Origin: an uncultured Campylobacter sp.
Lineage (GTDB): Bacteria; Campylobacterota; Campylobacteria; Campylobacterales; Campylobacteraceae
NCBI RefSeq assembly: GCF_938018145.1
Contig: NZ_CALIII010000142.1
Coordinates: 1-14,844, forward strand
Length of the DNA: 14,844 bases
Direction: 5' to 3'
Part shown: positions 5,466 through 10,451 of the stretch, in pieces
How the letters are laid out: each line of letters opens with the position of its first letter
Position numbering within the stretch: position 1 is the first letter of the stretch
Position numbers and translations under genes: made by a program
Notes under the pieces: generated by a model
Database searches by the model: none
Told to the model about the DNA's origin: nothing
What the model saw: only the letters and a program-made list of their open reading frames with translations

Positions 5466-5895
5466 ATTCTTGGCTATCCTCGTGATAGCCTCTCCTCTCT
5501 TCGCCCTCTCCGGCAAAGTCATCTCTGCCCACGATGGCGATACGATCACGGTATTGCAAGGCAAACAGCAAATCAAAGTAAGACTATTCGGCATTGACGC
5601 GCCCGAACTCAAGCAGCCATACGGCAAGAAGTCTAAGCAGTTTTTGGCAAATTTGATAGCTGGCGAAGTCGTAGAAGTCGAGGAAAGCGGCAAAGATAGA
5701 TACAAGCGCACGATCGGCACGATCTATCTCAATGGTGCAGACATAAACGCCCAAATGGTAGAAAACGGCTACGCGTGGGCGTATCGCAAGTTTTCAAAGA
5801 AATACACCCCGCAAGAAAGCCAAGCGAAAAGCCAAAAACTGGGCTTGTGGCGAGATAAAGAGCCTATCCCGCCGTGGGAGTGGAGAAGGCGCTAA
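5458..5895 (+). CDS. Secreted thermonuclease (staphylococcal nuclease family)
   Basis: A signal peptide at 1-16 (MFKFLAILVIASPLFA) precedes a compact nuclease domain. Active-site features of staphylococcal nuclease are present: HDGDT (Asp26, Asp28), VRLFGIDAPE (Arg42, Asp47, Glu50) and DRYKRTIG (Arg84). NGYAWAYRK and SQKLGLWRDKEPIPPWEWR match the family's C-terminal end. It should be a calcium-dependent nuclease of DNA and RNA acting in the periplasm or outside the cell. There is no clear ribosome binding site; the ATG overlaps the peptidase stop by eight bases, so translation is coupled. Phage-borne extracellular nucleases in Campylobacter jejuni (the unrelated dns genes of the CJIE elements) block natural transformation; a similar service to the lysogen is plausible here. 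Confidence 0.9.
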   Translation: MFKFLAILVIASPLFALSGKVISAHDGDTITVLQGKQQIKVRLFGIDAPELKQPYGKKSKQFLANLIAGEVVEVEESGKDRYKRTIGTIYLNGADINAQMVENGYAWAYRKFSKKYTPQESQAKSQKLGLWRDKEPIPPWEWRRR

Positions 5896-6296
5896 TTTGG
5901 CAAAAAGCCGCCGTCCTTATAAAAAACTGGTCGTAATGTATAGTTTTCATTCTTATCCTCTACGACATTCCACATTCTGCCTGTTTTTGTATCTAGCATA
6001 AACTGGTCTGCTCTGGCTTGCGAGATCTGCCCCATCTTATATCTGCCATTGGTCTCTTTTACGCCCGCGGCATCCGGCTTTAGCCCCCCACCATAATAAT
6101 AGACTGGAACAAGTATCGCGATATTGTCGTCTGTATAGTATGTTACCCAAGTTTTTCCAGTTTGAGTATCAACCATAAACTGGTCTTTCCGAGCGTCCCC
6201 AAGTTGTGAATATTCGTATCTACCGTCTTGATCGCTTATCTTTTCGCCAGCAAATACAATAGACATAACAATAAAGAATAATACACATATCCGCAT
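5892..6296 (-). CDS. Secreted protein with two tandem repeats, 134 aa
   Basis: A signal peptide (MRICVLFFIVMSIVFA) is followed by two homologous repeats at about 25-71 and 84-131. Each reads GRYxxxQxxxARxDQFMxDTxTGxxW and ends in PVxYxxGGx. Repeats of this DTxTG-W kind form small beta structures in exported proteins; no enzyme residues are seen. It is convergent with the secreted nuclease, the stops overlapping by four bases. It has its own TATAAT promoter and AAAGGG site, so it is expressed independently of the lytic operons, as lysogenic-conversion genes are. It could bind the cell surface or the nuclease; both are guesses. Confidence 0.8.
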   Translation of the reverse strand: MRICVLFFIVMSIVFAGEKISDQDGRYEYSQLGDARKDQFMVDTQTGKTWVTYYTDDNIAILVPVYYYGGGLKPDAAGVKETNGRYKMGQISQARADQFMLDTKTGRMWNVVEDKNENYTLRPVFYKDGGFLPN

Positions 6297-6322
6297 TTAT
6301 GCCCTTTAAAGTGATTTACAAG

Positions 6323-6328
6323 ATTATA
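6323..6328 (-). promoter_or_regulatory. -10 element for the secreted repeat protein
   Basis: On the minus strand the sequence reads GGTATAATCTTG, a perfect -10 lying 26 bases before the ATG at 6296. The upstream stretch is A/T-rich without a clear -35, typical of Campylobacter promoters. Confidence 0.6.
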
Positions 6329-6382
6329 CCATAAAAAATATTTTTAAAAGTGTTTTTTTTATACTCTTATTTAAGTATCTCT

Positions 6383-6404
6383 TAAGTGTTGTAATGATAC
6401 ACTT
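6383..6404. promoter_or_regulatory. Candidate operator: inverted AAGTGT/ACACTT pair
   Basis: AAGTGT (6384-6389) and ACACTT (6399-6404) face each other across nine bases, forming a 21-base dyad. TAAGTGTTGTA here closely matches the two repeats in the repressor/Cro intergenic region. It lies ahead of the hairpin-rich RNA region and may place that transcript under the same repressor. Confidence 0.4.
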
Positions 6405-6420
6405 CTATTACCCAAACAAG

Positions 6421-6545
6421 GATAGGCGACCCACGCCGAGGTTACGTAACCTAAAGCTACGGGTAGCGCACTAGGGAAGCGATATTGCCCTAGCCAGATC
6501 AGCCCTGATCGCGCGTGTATATCAGAGCTTGAAAAATCCACGCAA
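6421..6545 (+). ncRNA. Candidate structured RNA: a run of five or six hairpins
   Basis: There is no long reading frame, but many adjacent complementary arms. These are GGCG/CGCC (6425-6437), the perfect palindrome AGGTTACGTAACCT (6439-6452), GCTA-CGGG-TAGC (6456-6467), CTAGGG/CCCTAG (6471-6493), GATCA/TGATC (6497-6510) and GCGTG/CACGC (6513-6543). The last is followed by AAAACTTTTT, which resembles a terminator. The G+C is higher than in the flanks. This density of helices suggests a folded RNA or a leader of the 57 aa gene downstream. The phage C4 antisense RNA family, which also precedes a small ORF, is one family to test; I cannot confirm it by eye. Confidence 0.5.
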
Positions 6546-6553
6546 AACTTTTT

Positions 6554-6575
6554 AACGTAAAGTGATATGAATTTA
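6554..6575. repeat. 22-bp inverted repeat, left copy (promoter-like)
   Basis: AACGTAAAGTGATATGAATTTA lies 17 bases before the ATG of the 57 aa gene. The reverse complement of 6998-7019 matches it with two mismatches. Both copies contain GATATRAATTTA, where TATRAA could be a -10. Confidence 0.7.
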
Positions 6576-6591
6576 TCTAAAAGGAAGCAGC

Positions 6592-6765
6592 ATGCAAGAA
6601 TTCATCATCAAAAAAGGAACTACGATAAAGATAAACGGGTTGCCTTTTACGCTAGAACAAGATACTAAAGTATCCGGAACTAGCGACAATTACAAATTGG
6701 CTTTTAACCAATCAGAGCATTTTTTGTTTAGCCCAAACCAAGCCGCATCAACCGATCCAGTTTGA
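6592..6765 (+). CDS. Small phage protein, 57 aa, unknown
   Basis: The frame begins MQEFIIKKGTTIKINGLPFT, continues LEQDTKVSG and ends in QAASTDPV. An AAAGGAAG site eight bases upstream and the sensible beta-rich N-terminus (KKGTxIKINGLPFxL, a pattern seen in small phage proteins) support it. The last 76 bases overlap, in antisense, the 3' end of the Cas2-like gene, so the C-terminus may be less constrained. It directly follows the hairpin-rich RNA and may be controlled by it. Confidence 0.62.
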   Translation: MQEFIIKKGTTIKINGLPFTLEQDTKVSGTSDNYKLAFNQSEHFLFSPNQAASTDPV

Positions 6766-6962
6766 ATAACGACGAGCAAGTCGTTATTGTCGATTGCTTC
6801 AAGCAAGATATTCCGCGCCTTTTCTGCCGAATAATTGCTTTTAACGATCCAAGTGCTGTCTAGGCAATGCCACCAATTGCCTAGCTCTTTAATCCTTTTA
6901 TAGAGCGTTTCGTAATCTTGCCCCGCTCTTCTTAAATCATAAGAAATTATAAGAGTATTCAT
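6690..6962 (-). CDS. Orphan Cas2/VapD-like (SinR-type) small protein, 90 aa
   Basis: The sequence begins MNTLIISYDLRR with Asp9 at the end of the first beta strand, the position of the metal-binding aspartate in Cas2. It continues YETLYKRIKELGNWWHCLDS (helix), TWIVKSN (strand), ARNILLEAIDNNDLLVVI (helix and strand) and AAWFGLN. This is the ferredoxin-like plan shared by Cas2, VapD and the standalone SinR family, and the GxWWHxLxSTW motif is typical of the last. Ninety residues is normal for these. There is no cas1, repeat array or other cas gene nearby, so it is not part of a CRISPR system here. VapD-type relatives are ribonucleases and toxins. It reads opposite to the 57 aa gene and overlaps its end. 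The upstream region carries the second copy of the 22-bp repeat. Confidence 0.8.
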   Translation of the reverse strand: MNTLIISYDLRRAGQDYETLYKRIKELGNWWHCLDSTWIVKSNYSAEKARNILLEAIDNNDLLVVIQTGSVDAAWFGLNKKCSDWLKANL

Positions 6963-6997
6963 ATCATATCCTTTAAAATCGGCAACCCGGCAAATTC

Positions 6998-7019
6998 TAA
7001 ATTTATATCGCTTTACGTT
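6998..7019. repeat. 22-bp inverted repeat, right copy
   Basis: Reverse complement of the copy at 6554-6575 with two mismatches (AAGCGATATAAATTTA against AAGTGATATGAATTTA). It lies 36 bases before the start of the Cas2-like gene and would supply TATAAA as a -10 on the minus strand. Confidence 0.7.
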
Positions 7020-7036
7020 TTGTTAAATTTATTTAT

Positions 7037-7122
7037 GGCGGACGTATGTTAATCGGAAAACTCTTGGACGTCCGGAAAACGAGCTTTTGGAATGCAGGTT
7101 CGAATCCTGCCGTCCGCCACCA
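7037..7122 (+). tRNA. tRNA-like element with aberrant anticodon region (possible broken tRNA)
   Basis: The ends are clearly tRNA: GGCGGACG pairs with CGTCCGCC (eight base pairs), followed by A and an encoded CCA. The T arm GCAGG-TTCGAAT-CCTGC is perfect. T and A occupy positions 8 and 9, and the D arm folds as GTT/AAC with GG in the loop. The 31 bases between D and T arms (7063-7093), however, give no five-pair stem with a seven-base loop, so no anticodon can be assigned. This stretch contains a partial repeat of the preceding part: GGACGT (7040-7045 and 7066-7071), CGGAAAAC (7054-7061 and 7073-7080), then CTTGG/CTTTTGG. It is either a rearranged non-functional tRNA or a tRNA-like RNA with another role. 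The eight-pair acceptor recalls tRNA-Sec, but the rest does not fit. Confidence 0.6.
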
Positions 7123-7248
7123 CAAAAGGTTTCGTAGGCTAACGCCGTTGATGAGTAAAAGGCAGAGATTGCCGTCAAACCGGCTTGACGGCTCCCACAT
7201 TCGGGGGCAGTCATAGTTTAAGTAAAACGCTGACTTTCCTTTTTTTAT
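7123..7248 (+). ncRNA. Hairpin-rich spacer between the two tRNA elements
   Basis: No credible gene is seen. A strong stem GCCGTCAA/TTGACGGC (7171-7192, loop ACCGGC) is followed by a second, partly competing stem CTCCC/GGGGG (7192-7207). A smaller GGC-TAAC-GCC precedes them. A T-run at about 7239-7247 lies too far from the stems to be a normal terminator. It may be precursor spacer processed with the tRNAs, or a separate small RNA. Confidence 0.35.
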
Positions 7249-7324
7249 ATGGCGGTAGCTTAATCGGTAAAGCTGCGGATTCCAAATCCGTAAGATGTCG
7301 GTTCGACTCCGACCCGTCCTGCCA
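7249..7324 (+). tRNA. trnW: tRNA-Trp(CCA)
   Basis: The 76 bases fold as a complete class I tRNA. The acceptor is ATGGCGG with CCGTCCT, then TA at positions 8-9, D arm GCTT/AAGC with AATCGGTA loop, anticodon arm GCGGA-TTCCAAA-TCCGT giving anticodon CCA, five-base variable loop, and T arm GTCGG-TTCGACT-CCGAC. Discriminator G and an encoded CCA follow. A1-T72 with G73 is usual for bacterial tRNA-Trp. The acceptor has a T-C mismatch at pair 2-71 and a G-T wobble at 4-69, so it may charge less well than the host copy. Phage tRNAs often supplement host pools or replace tRNAs cut by host defences. Confidence 0.88.
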
Positions 7325-7382
7325 CCAAACCAATAACCCGAGTCGAGCGAAAGCTCTAACCAAACAACACAAGGAGACAAAA

Positions 7383-7697
7383 ATGGAACCGCAAATCGTA
7401 AGTAAAGATGTAGACGTCCTAGTTGAATGCCTAAGAAGTCTAGGAGCGGGTATGCTGCTAAGCCAAACCGCCAATAACCTAAAAGAAGCCATCAGCGCCG
7501 TAAAAGCTACGGGCAAAGCCGCTAGCGTGAGCATAAAGCTAAATATCAAACCCGACACTAACTCAGAGGGCGAGATCATAGTTTTCGGCACTACCGGCGT
7601 AAATTTACCGAAAGAGCCTATCAGGACGAGATTTTATGTATCAAACGACCTACTGCCGGTGCGCAATGCGCCTAACCAACTCGTAATGAGTATGTAA
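7383..7697 (+). CDS. Conserved-looking phage protein upstream of DUF2303, 104 aa
   Basis: The start is ATG at 7383, after AAGGAG. The open frame continues upstream through the tRNA-Trp gene, but that part is not coding. The protein begins MEPQIVSKDVDVLVECLRSL. It has a helix ANNLKEAISAVKATGKAASV, a beta segment VSIKLNIKPDT and GEIIVFGTTG, and a tail with TRFYVSNDLLPVRNAPNQLV. The pattern (helix, TGKxxxxxxKLxIKP, then FYVSxxxxxxRxxPNQ) resembles small proteins often found just before DUF2303 genes in phages of other proteobacteria. I know of no assigned function. It opens the right-arm operon, so it is probably early. Confidence 0.78.
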   Translation: MEPQIVSKDVDVLVECLRSLGAGMLLSQTANNLKEAISAVKATGKAASVSIKLNIKPDTNSEGEIIVFGTTGVNLPKEPIRTRFYVSNDLLPVRNAPNQLVMSM

Positions 7698-7716
7698 ATT
7701 TTAAAAAGGACAGAAA

Positions 7717-8487
7717 ATGCAAGAAGAAAAGAGTAAATACGTAGTGCCTAGCGTTATGCTAGACGAGGACAAAAGGGCCATACTAAGACACCAAGACTAC
7801 GAAATATCCGAGGTTTTGCTAAAAGAGCCGCTTCGCAACAAATATACCGTAGACGCTCTTGACGTAGATAGCTTCGTTGATCTCGTCAATGAGTACAAAG
7901 AGCCGACCTCGAAGCTATTTTTCGACGACAAGAGCATAAAGTGCGTTGTAGATTTTAACTCTAAAGATAAAGCCGAGTTTTGCGAAAAACGCATAAATTT
8001 AGGATTGGGCTTTACTCCGTTTTACGAAGCCTTTAACCAAAGCGTAGGTAAAAATCTAGGTCAGCGCGACTTCGTATTTTTGCTTAAAAGCCTATTTGCG
8101 TACATTACCGCCATAGACGGCAAGCCAAACGACAATATGGACGTAATCGAGCTGGCAGAGAGCCTGCAAGCGGTCAAGAAATTTGACAGCGTGCAAAAAA
8201 ACGCGAGCTCAAAAATCAGCCTAGACGTCGAAATCAAATCGGGCGCAAAAGAGACTATCCAGATGCCAAAAAACATCACTTTCACGCTACCGGTTTACGA
8301 GGCCGATACGGAGATCAGGGGCAAATTCGAGTGCGAGCTTTTCGTGAGTATCGACGAGGAGAAATTCGGGCTAAAACTAGTGTGCTATACGGCCGAGGCT
8401 TCAAGGCGCGAAGTGCTTGGAGAGATAGTGTCAAAGATTAGCCAAAAGTGCGAGGGCGTTAAGGCCTTTAAGGCGAGCATAAATTAA
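7717..8487 (+). CDS. DUF2303 family protein (YfdQ-like), 256 aa
   Basis: Matches in layout the DUF2303 family, which includes YfdQ of the E. coli CPS-53 prophage. It has an N-terminal segment VPSVMLDEDK..., then VDALDVDSFVDLVNEYKEPT and SKLFFDDKSIKCVVDFN, a central helical part FYEAFNQSVGKNLGQRDFVF, and a C-terminal beta-rich half (NITFTLPVYEADTEIRGKFE, EEKFGLKLVCYTAE). The family is confined mostly to phages, usually beside recombination genes, as here, and its biochemical role is unknown. AAAAAGGA precedes the ATG. The protein is complete. Assignment rests on recognising the family pattern by eye. Confidence 0.8.
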   Translation: MQEEKSKYVVPSVMLDEDKRAILRHQDYEISEVLLKEPLRNKYTVDALDVDSFVDLVNEYKEPTSKLFFDDKSIKCVVDFNSKDKAEFCEKRINLGLGFTPFYEAFNQSVGKNLGQRDFVFLLKSLFAYITAIDGKPNDNMDVIELAESLQAVKKFDSVQKNASSKISLDVEIKSGAKETIQMPKNITFTLPVYEADTEIRGKFECELFVSIDEEKFGLKLVCYTAEASRREVLGEIVSKISQKCEGVKAFKASIN

Positions 8488-8488
8488 T

Positions 8489-8508
8489 GGCGGGGCAACT
8501 CGCCCGCC
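8489..8508 (+). terminator. GC-rich hairpin after DUF2303 gene (terminator-like, no T-run)
   Basis: GGCGGG (8489-8494) pairs with CCCGCC (8503-8508) across an eight-base loop, directly after the stop codon. No T-run follows, so it may be an RNA-stabilising or pausing structure rather than an intrinsic terminator. Confidence 0.35.
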
Positions 8509-8511
8509 GCC

Positions 8512-8600
8512 GTATCCTAAATCAAGCCCCGCAGCCTCCTTAAGATTGATAGGTTTTGCAAATACTAATATTCATCTTTGCGGGGTTTGCTTTAGGATAC
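8512..8600. repeat. Long imperfect inverted repeat, 22-bp arms (large stem-loop)
   Basis: GTATCCTAAATCAAGCCCCGCA (8512-8533) is complementary to 8579-8600 apart from one mismatch and one G-U pair. AAGAT (8542-8546) and ATCTT (8574-8578) extend the stem, leaving GCCTCCTT (8534-8541) as a one-sided bulge. CCTCCTT equals the anti-Shine-Dalgarno core of 16S rRNA. No frame is seen across it. As RNA it would be a very stable hairpin ahead of the small ORF at 8645; as DNA it could be a binding site or a remnant of a small element. Confidence 0.75.
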
Positions 8601-8609
8601 TTCAACAAT

Positions 8610-8629
8610 GGGCTAGTCATCTCTAGCCC
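8610..8629 (+). other. Perfect 7-bp hairpin before the 34 aa ORF
   Basis: GGGCTAG (8610-8616) and CTAGCCC (8623-8629) enclose the loop TCATCT. It ends four bases before AAAGGAT, the ribosome binding site of the GTG-started ORF at 8645, so it could modulate that start. Confidence 0.5.
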
Positions 8630-8644
8630 TAGAAAGGATAAGCC

Positions 8645-8749
8645 GTGTGGCTATTTAGGTTATTTAGGCGGCTATTGAGTTATTTCCAAAAAGGAAACAA
8701 CTCGAAAAGATTGATAAAAAATATCAGGTTTTTAAATTTGAAAGGATAA
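8645..8749 (+). CDS. Small basic protein, 34 aa (GTG start)
   Basis: AAAGGAT lies six to seven bases before GTG. The frame MWLFRLFRRLLSYFQKGNNS... ends in LNLKG, its stop only three bases before the ATG of the next gene. The N-terminus is an amphipathic, strongly basic and aromatic helix that could sit on a membrane. Evidence is the good start site and the operon packing. No homologue is recognised. Confidence 0.45.
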   Translation: MWLFRLFRRLLSYFQKGNNSKRLIKNIRFLNLKG

Positions 8750-8752
8750 AAA

Positions 8753-9067
8753 ATGACACAAGCAAAAGCCGAAGCAAAAATAAAAGAGTATATGCAAGAG
8801 ATTTGCGAGCGAACAGACGAGGACGATATTTACGGCGGGCTTGATAGCCTCTTTGAATACGAGGACGACACGGACGTAGTTTTGTGTATTCGCGAGTATT
8901 TGAGCGAATATCCGAACGAGCAAGTCGGCGAAATGCTGAAGGAACTGCTAGCGGATAGACGCAAGATCAAAGAGGAGCGCAGGGCTAGGATAGAGGCTAC
9001 GACGGCTCAAATTTTAGAGCCGTTTCGAGTAATTACAGATGAATATGAAAGGATAGCGATATGGTAG
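8753..9067 (+). CDS. Acidic hypothetical protein, 104 aa
   Basis: The start has AAAGGATAAAAA upstream, the ribosome-binding module shared by several genes here. The protein is helical and acidic: KIKEYMQEICERTDEDDIYG, then SLFEYEDDTDVVLCIREYLS and VGEMLKELLADRR, ending in a charged helix and FRVITDEYERIAIW. No catalytic motif or membrane segment is seen. Its last codons overlap the YopX gene by seven bases. Function is unknown; such acidic phage proteins sometimes act as inhibitors or DNA mimics, but nothing specific shows that here. Confidence 0.75.
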   Translation: MTQAKAEAKIKEYMQEICERTDEDDIYGGLDSLFEYEDDTDVVLCIREYLSEYPNEQVGEMLKELLADRRKIKEERRARIEATTAQILEPFRVITDEYERIAIW

Positions 9068-9474
9068 AAATCAAATTTAGGGCATTTTTGCGCTCCAACC
9101 AAAGATTGCCAAACGGGATAACGTTAGGATATGAAAAATTTTCGAGGGGAATATATGAAGTAATGGATCTAAATCTTGCAAGCGAAATAGTTACGCTTTG
9201 GAGTGAAAAAGAGCAAACAAGCTTCGAGGTCTCTTTTCGCAAAGTCGAGCTCATGCAATACACGGGACTAAAGGATAAAAACGGCGTAGAGATAGCTGTG
9301 GGAGACGTCGTTAAAAAAAGCAACGGGGCGATTGGGCAAGTAGTATATCTAAAGGCGACCGCAGGCTATAAGCTCTACAGCGCCGGGCAGGTATTTGACA
9401 TCTTTGAGTCCAATGCGCGATATTTAGAAGCTATCGGCAATATTTACGAAAACCCCGAGCTACTAAAAGGATAA
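9061..9474 (+). CDS. YopX family protein, 137 aa
   Basis: It starts MVEIKFRAFLR and contains the family hallmark MQYTGLKDKNGVEIAVGDVVK (residues about 62-82), followed by a small beta domain and the closing LEAIGNIYENPELL. These features define the YopX family, named after a gene of the Bacillus SPbeta prophage and found widely in phages. It forms small beta-barrel-like structures of unknown function. The start ATG is preceded by AAAGGATAGCG and overlaps the previous gene. Its place before the recombination genes is common for the family. Confidence 0.9.
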   Translation: MVEIKFRAFLRSNQRLPNGITLGYEKFSRGIYEVMDLNLASEIVTLWSEKEQTSFEVSFRKVELMQYTGLKDKNGVEIAVGDVVKKSNGAIGQVVYLKATAGYKLYSAGQVFDIFESNARYLEAIGNIYENPELLKG

Positions 9475-9477
9475 AAG

Positions 9478-9597
9478 ATGAGTATGCAAACATTTAAATT
9501 TTATGCCTCTCTATTCAAGAGAGGCGACGAAACAGACAAACATCTAACCGTCGGCGATTTTATCGCCTTTGTAAAATCATTTAGGGGGCAGAGATGA
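9478..9597 (+). CDS. Small protein, 39 aa
   Basis: AAAAGGATAAAAG precedes the ATG by the usual distance. The frame MSMQTFKFYASLFKRGDETD, then HLTVGDFIAFVKSFRGQR, ends in TGA overlapping the ATG of the exonuclease gene (ATGA). The packing on both sides and the strong start site make it credible. It looks like a two-helix protein. Function is unknown; an accessory of the exonuclease is conceivable from coupling alone. Confidence 0.62.
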   Translation: MSMQTFKFYASLFKRGDETDKHLTVGDFIAFVKSFRGQR

Positions 9598-10433
9598 ACT
9601 TTAAATACCCCCTAAACACAATGATAAAAGGGCTGTCAAACAAAGACTATCACGAGGCGGGCGGGCTAAGCTCAACCCGTTTCGATTTGATAAGAAAAAG
9701 CGTGAGAGCCTTTAAATTTAGGCATGAATTCGACTTTTGGAAGCCTTGTTTCGACGAGGGCACACTTTGCCACGACTGCATTTTGACGCCTGAAAATATC
9801 GAAAAAACCTACATCGAAAGCCCTACTGTTGGGCTTGACACAAAAAAGGCTGAGGCGCTACGAGAAGCCAATCCGGACAAGATAGTAGTCGGCAAAGACA
9901 TGCTAGAACAGTATCAAAAGCTAGCAGCGTTTGTAAATAGGTTCGTGCCGTTTTTGCGATACGCCGAAAAGGAAGTGAGCTTTTTCCACCACCACAAAGA
10001 CGCAGATTTGCTTATGCAAGTGCGCCCTGATATTTACATCCGCAAAATGGGGCTGCTTTACGATCTAAAAAGCACGAAAGCTAATAACAAAGACGAGTTT
10101 GAGAAGCTGGTCGAGCCGTATAATTACGACTTATCGCTAGCTTACTATACCGATGTTTTAAATTTGTGCGGGTATAAAACTTCACTCAAATACACGGGCT
10201 GGCTTTGCGTGCCTAAATCTGCGCCGCACATCCCGTTTTTAGTGCGAGCAAGCGAGGAATTGCTAGAAAAAGGCCGCAGCAAATACCAAGAGCTTTTAAC
10301 GCGGTATATGGACTACATCGCCGCCGAAAAAGAATACGGCGAGGAGGATATGGAGCTTATCTACTCCGACATCGCCAAAGATGAGGCGCACAGCTACGAA
10401 TACCGCAAAGAAAATTACATAACTGCAGCTTAA
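9594..10433 (+). CDS. RecE-like PD-(D/E)XK exonuclease for phage recombination
   Basis: The opening GLSNKDYHEAGGLSSTRFDL and EGTLCHDCIL (His60) match the exodeoxyribonuclease VIII/RecE C-terminal domain family (PDDEXK-like). The active site is visible as VRPDIY (Asp146) and LLYDLKSTK (Asp157, Lys159), with the following aromatic helix YDLSLAYYTDVLN. The expected reaction is 5'-3' degradation of linear double-stranded DNA to leave 3' tails for the annealing protein. RecT and SSB follow directly, a classic recombination module. AGGGGG precedes the ATG. At 279 residues it is a stand-alone nuclease domain, not the long E. coli RecE. Translation is coupled to the 39 aa gene. Confidence 0.9.
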   Translation: MNFKYPLNTMIKGLSNKDYHEAGGLSSTRFDLIRKSVRAFKFRHEFDFWKPCFDEGTLCHDCILTPENIEKTYIESPTVGLDTKKAEALREANPDKIVVGKDMLEQYQKLAAFVNRFVPFLRYAEKEVSFFHHHKDADLLMQVRPDIYIRKMGLLYDLKSTKANNKDEFEKLVEPYNYDLSLAYYTDVLNLCGYKTSLKYTGWLCVPKSAPHIPFLVRASEELLEKGRSKYQELLTRYMDYIAAEKEYGEEDMELIYSDIAKDEAHSYEYRKENYITAA

Positions 10434-10451
10434 ATTTGAAAGGATAAAAAG

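Noticed and set aside
6690..6962. Evidence of a CRISPR-Cas locus
   Set aside because: Only a Cas2-like fold is present; no repeat-spacer array, Cas1 or effector is visible in the window.
7037..7122. tRNA-Sec (selC) on the basis of the 8-bp acceptor stem
   Set aside because: It lacks the long D stem, the long variable arm and a UCA anticodon in a normal arm.
7239..7247. T-run as intrinsic terminator before tRNA-Trp
   Set aside because: No adjacent GC-rich stem; the nearest strong hairpin ends about 30 bases earlier.
7185..7382. Upstream extension of the 104 aa gene's open frame to 7185
   Set aside because: It would translate the tRNA-Trp gene and the hairpin spacer; the ATG at 7383 has a proper AAGGAG site.
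7029..7591. Minus-strand open frames across the tRNA region
   Set aside because: They are antisense to two tRNA elements and the 104 aa gene, lack start sites, and their residues follow tRNA sequence.
8512..8600. Insertion sequence or MITE
   Set aside because: No flanking target duplication or transposase is visible; the inverted repeat alone is not enough, so it is kept only as a stem-loop.
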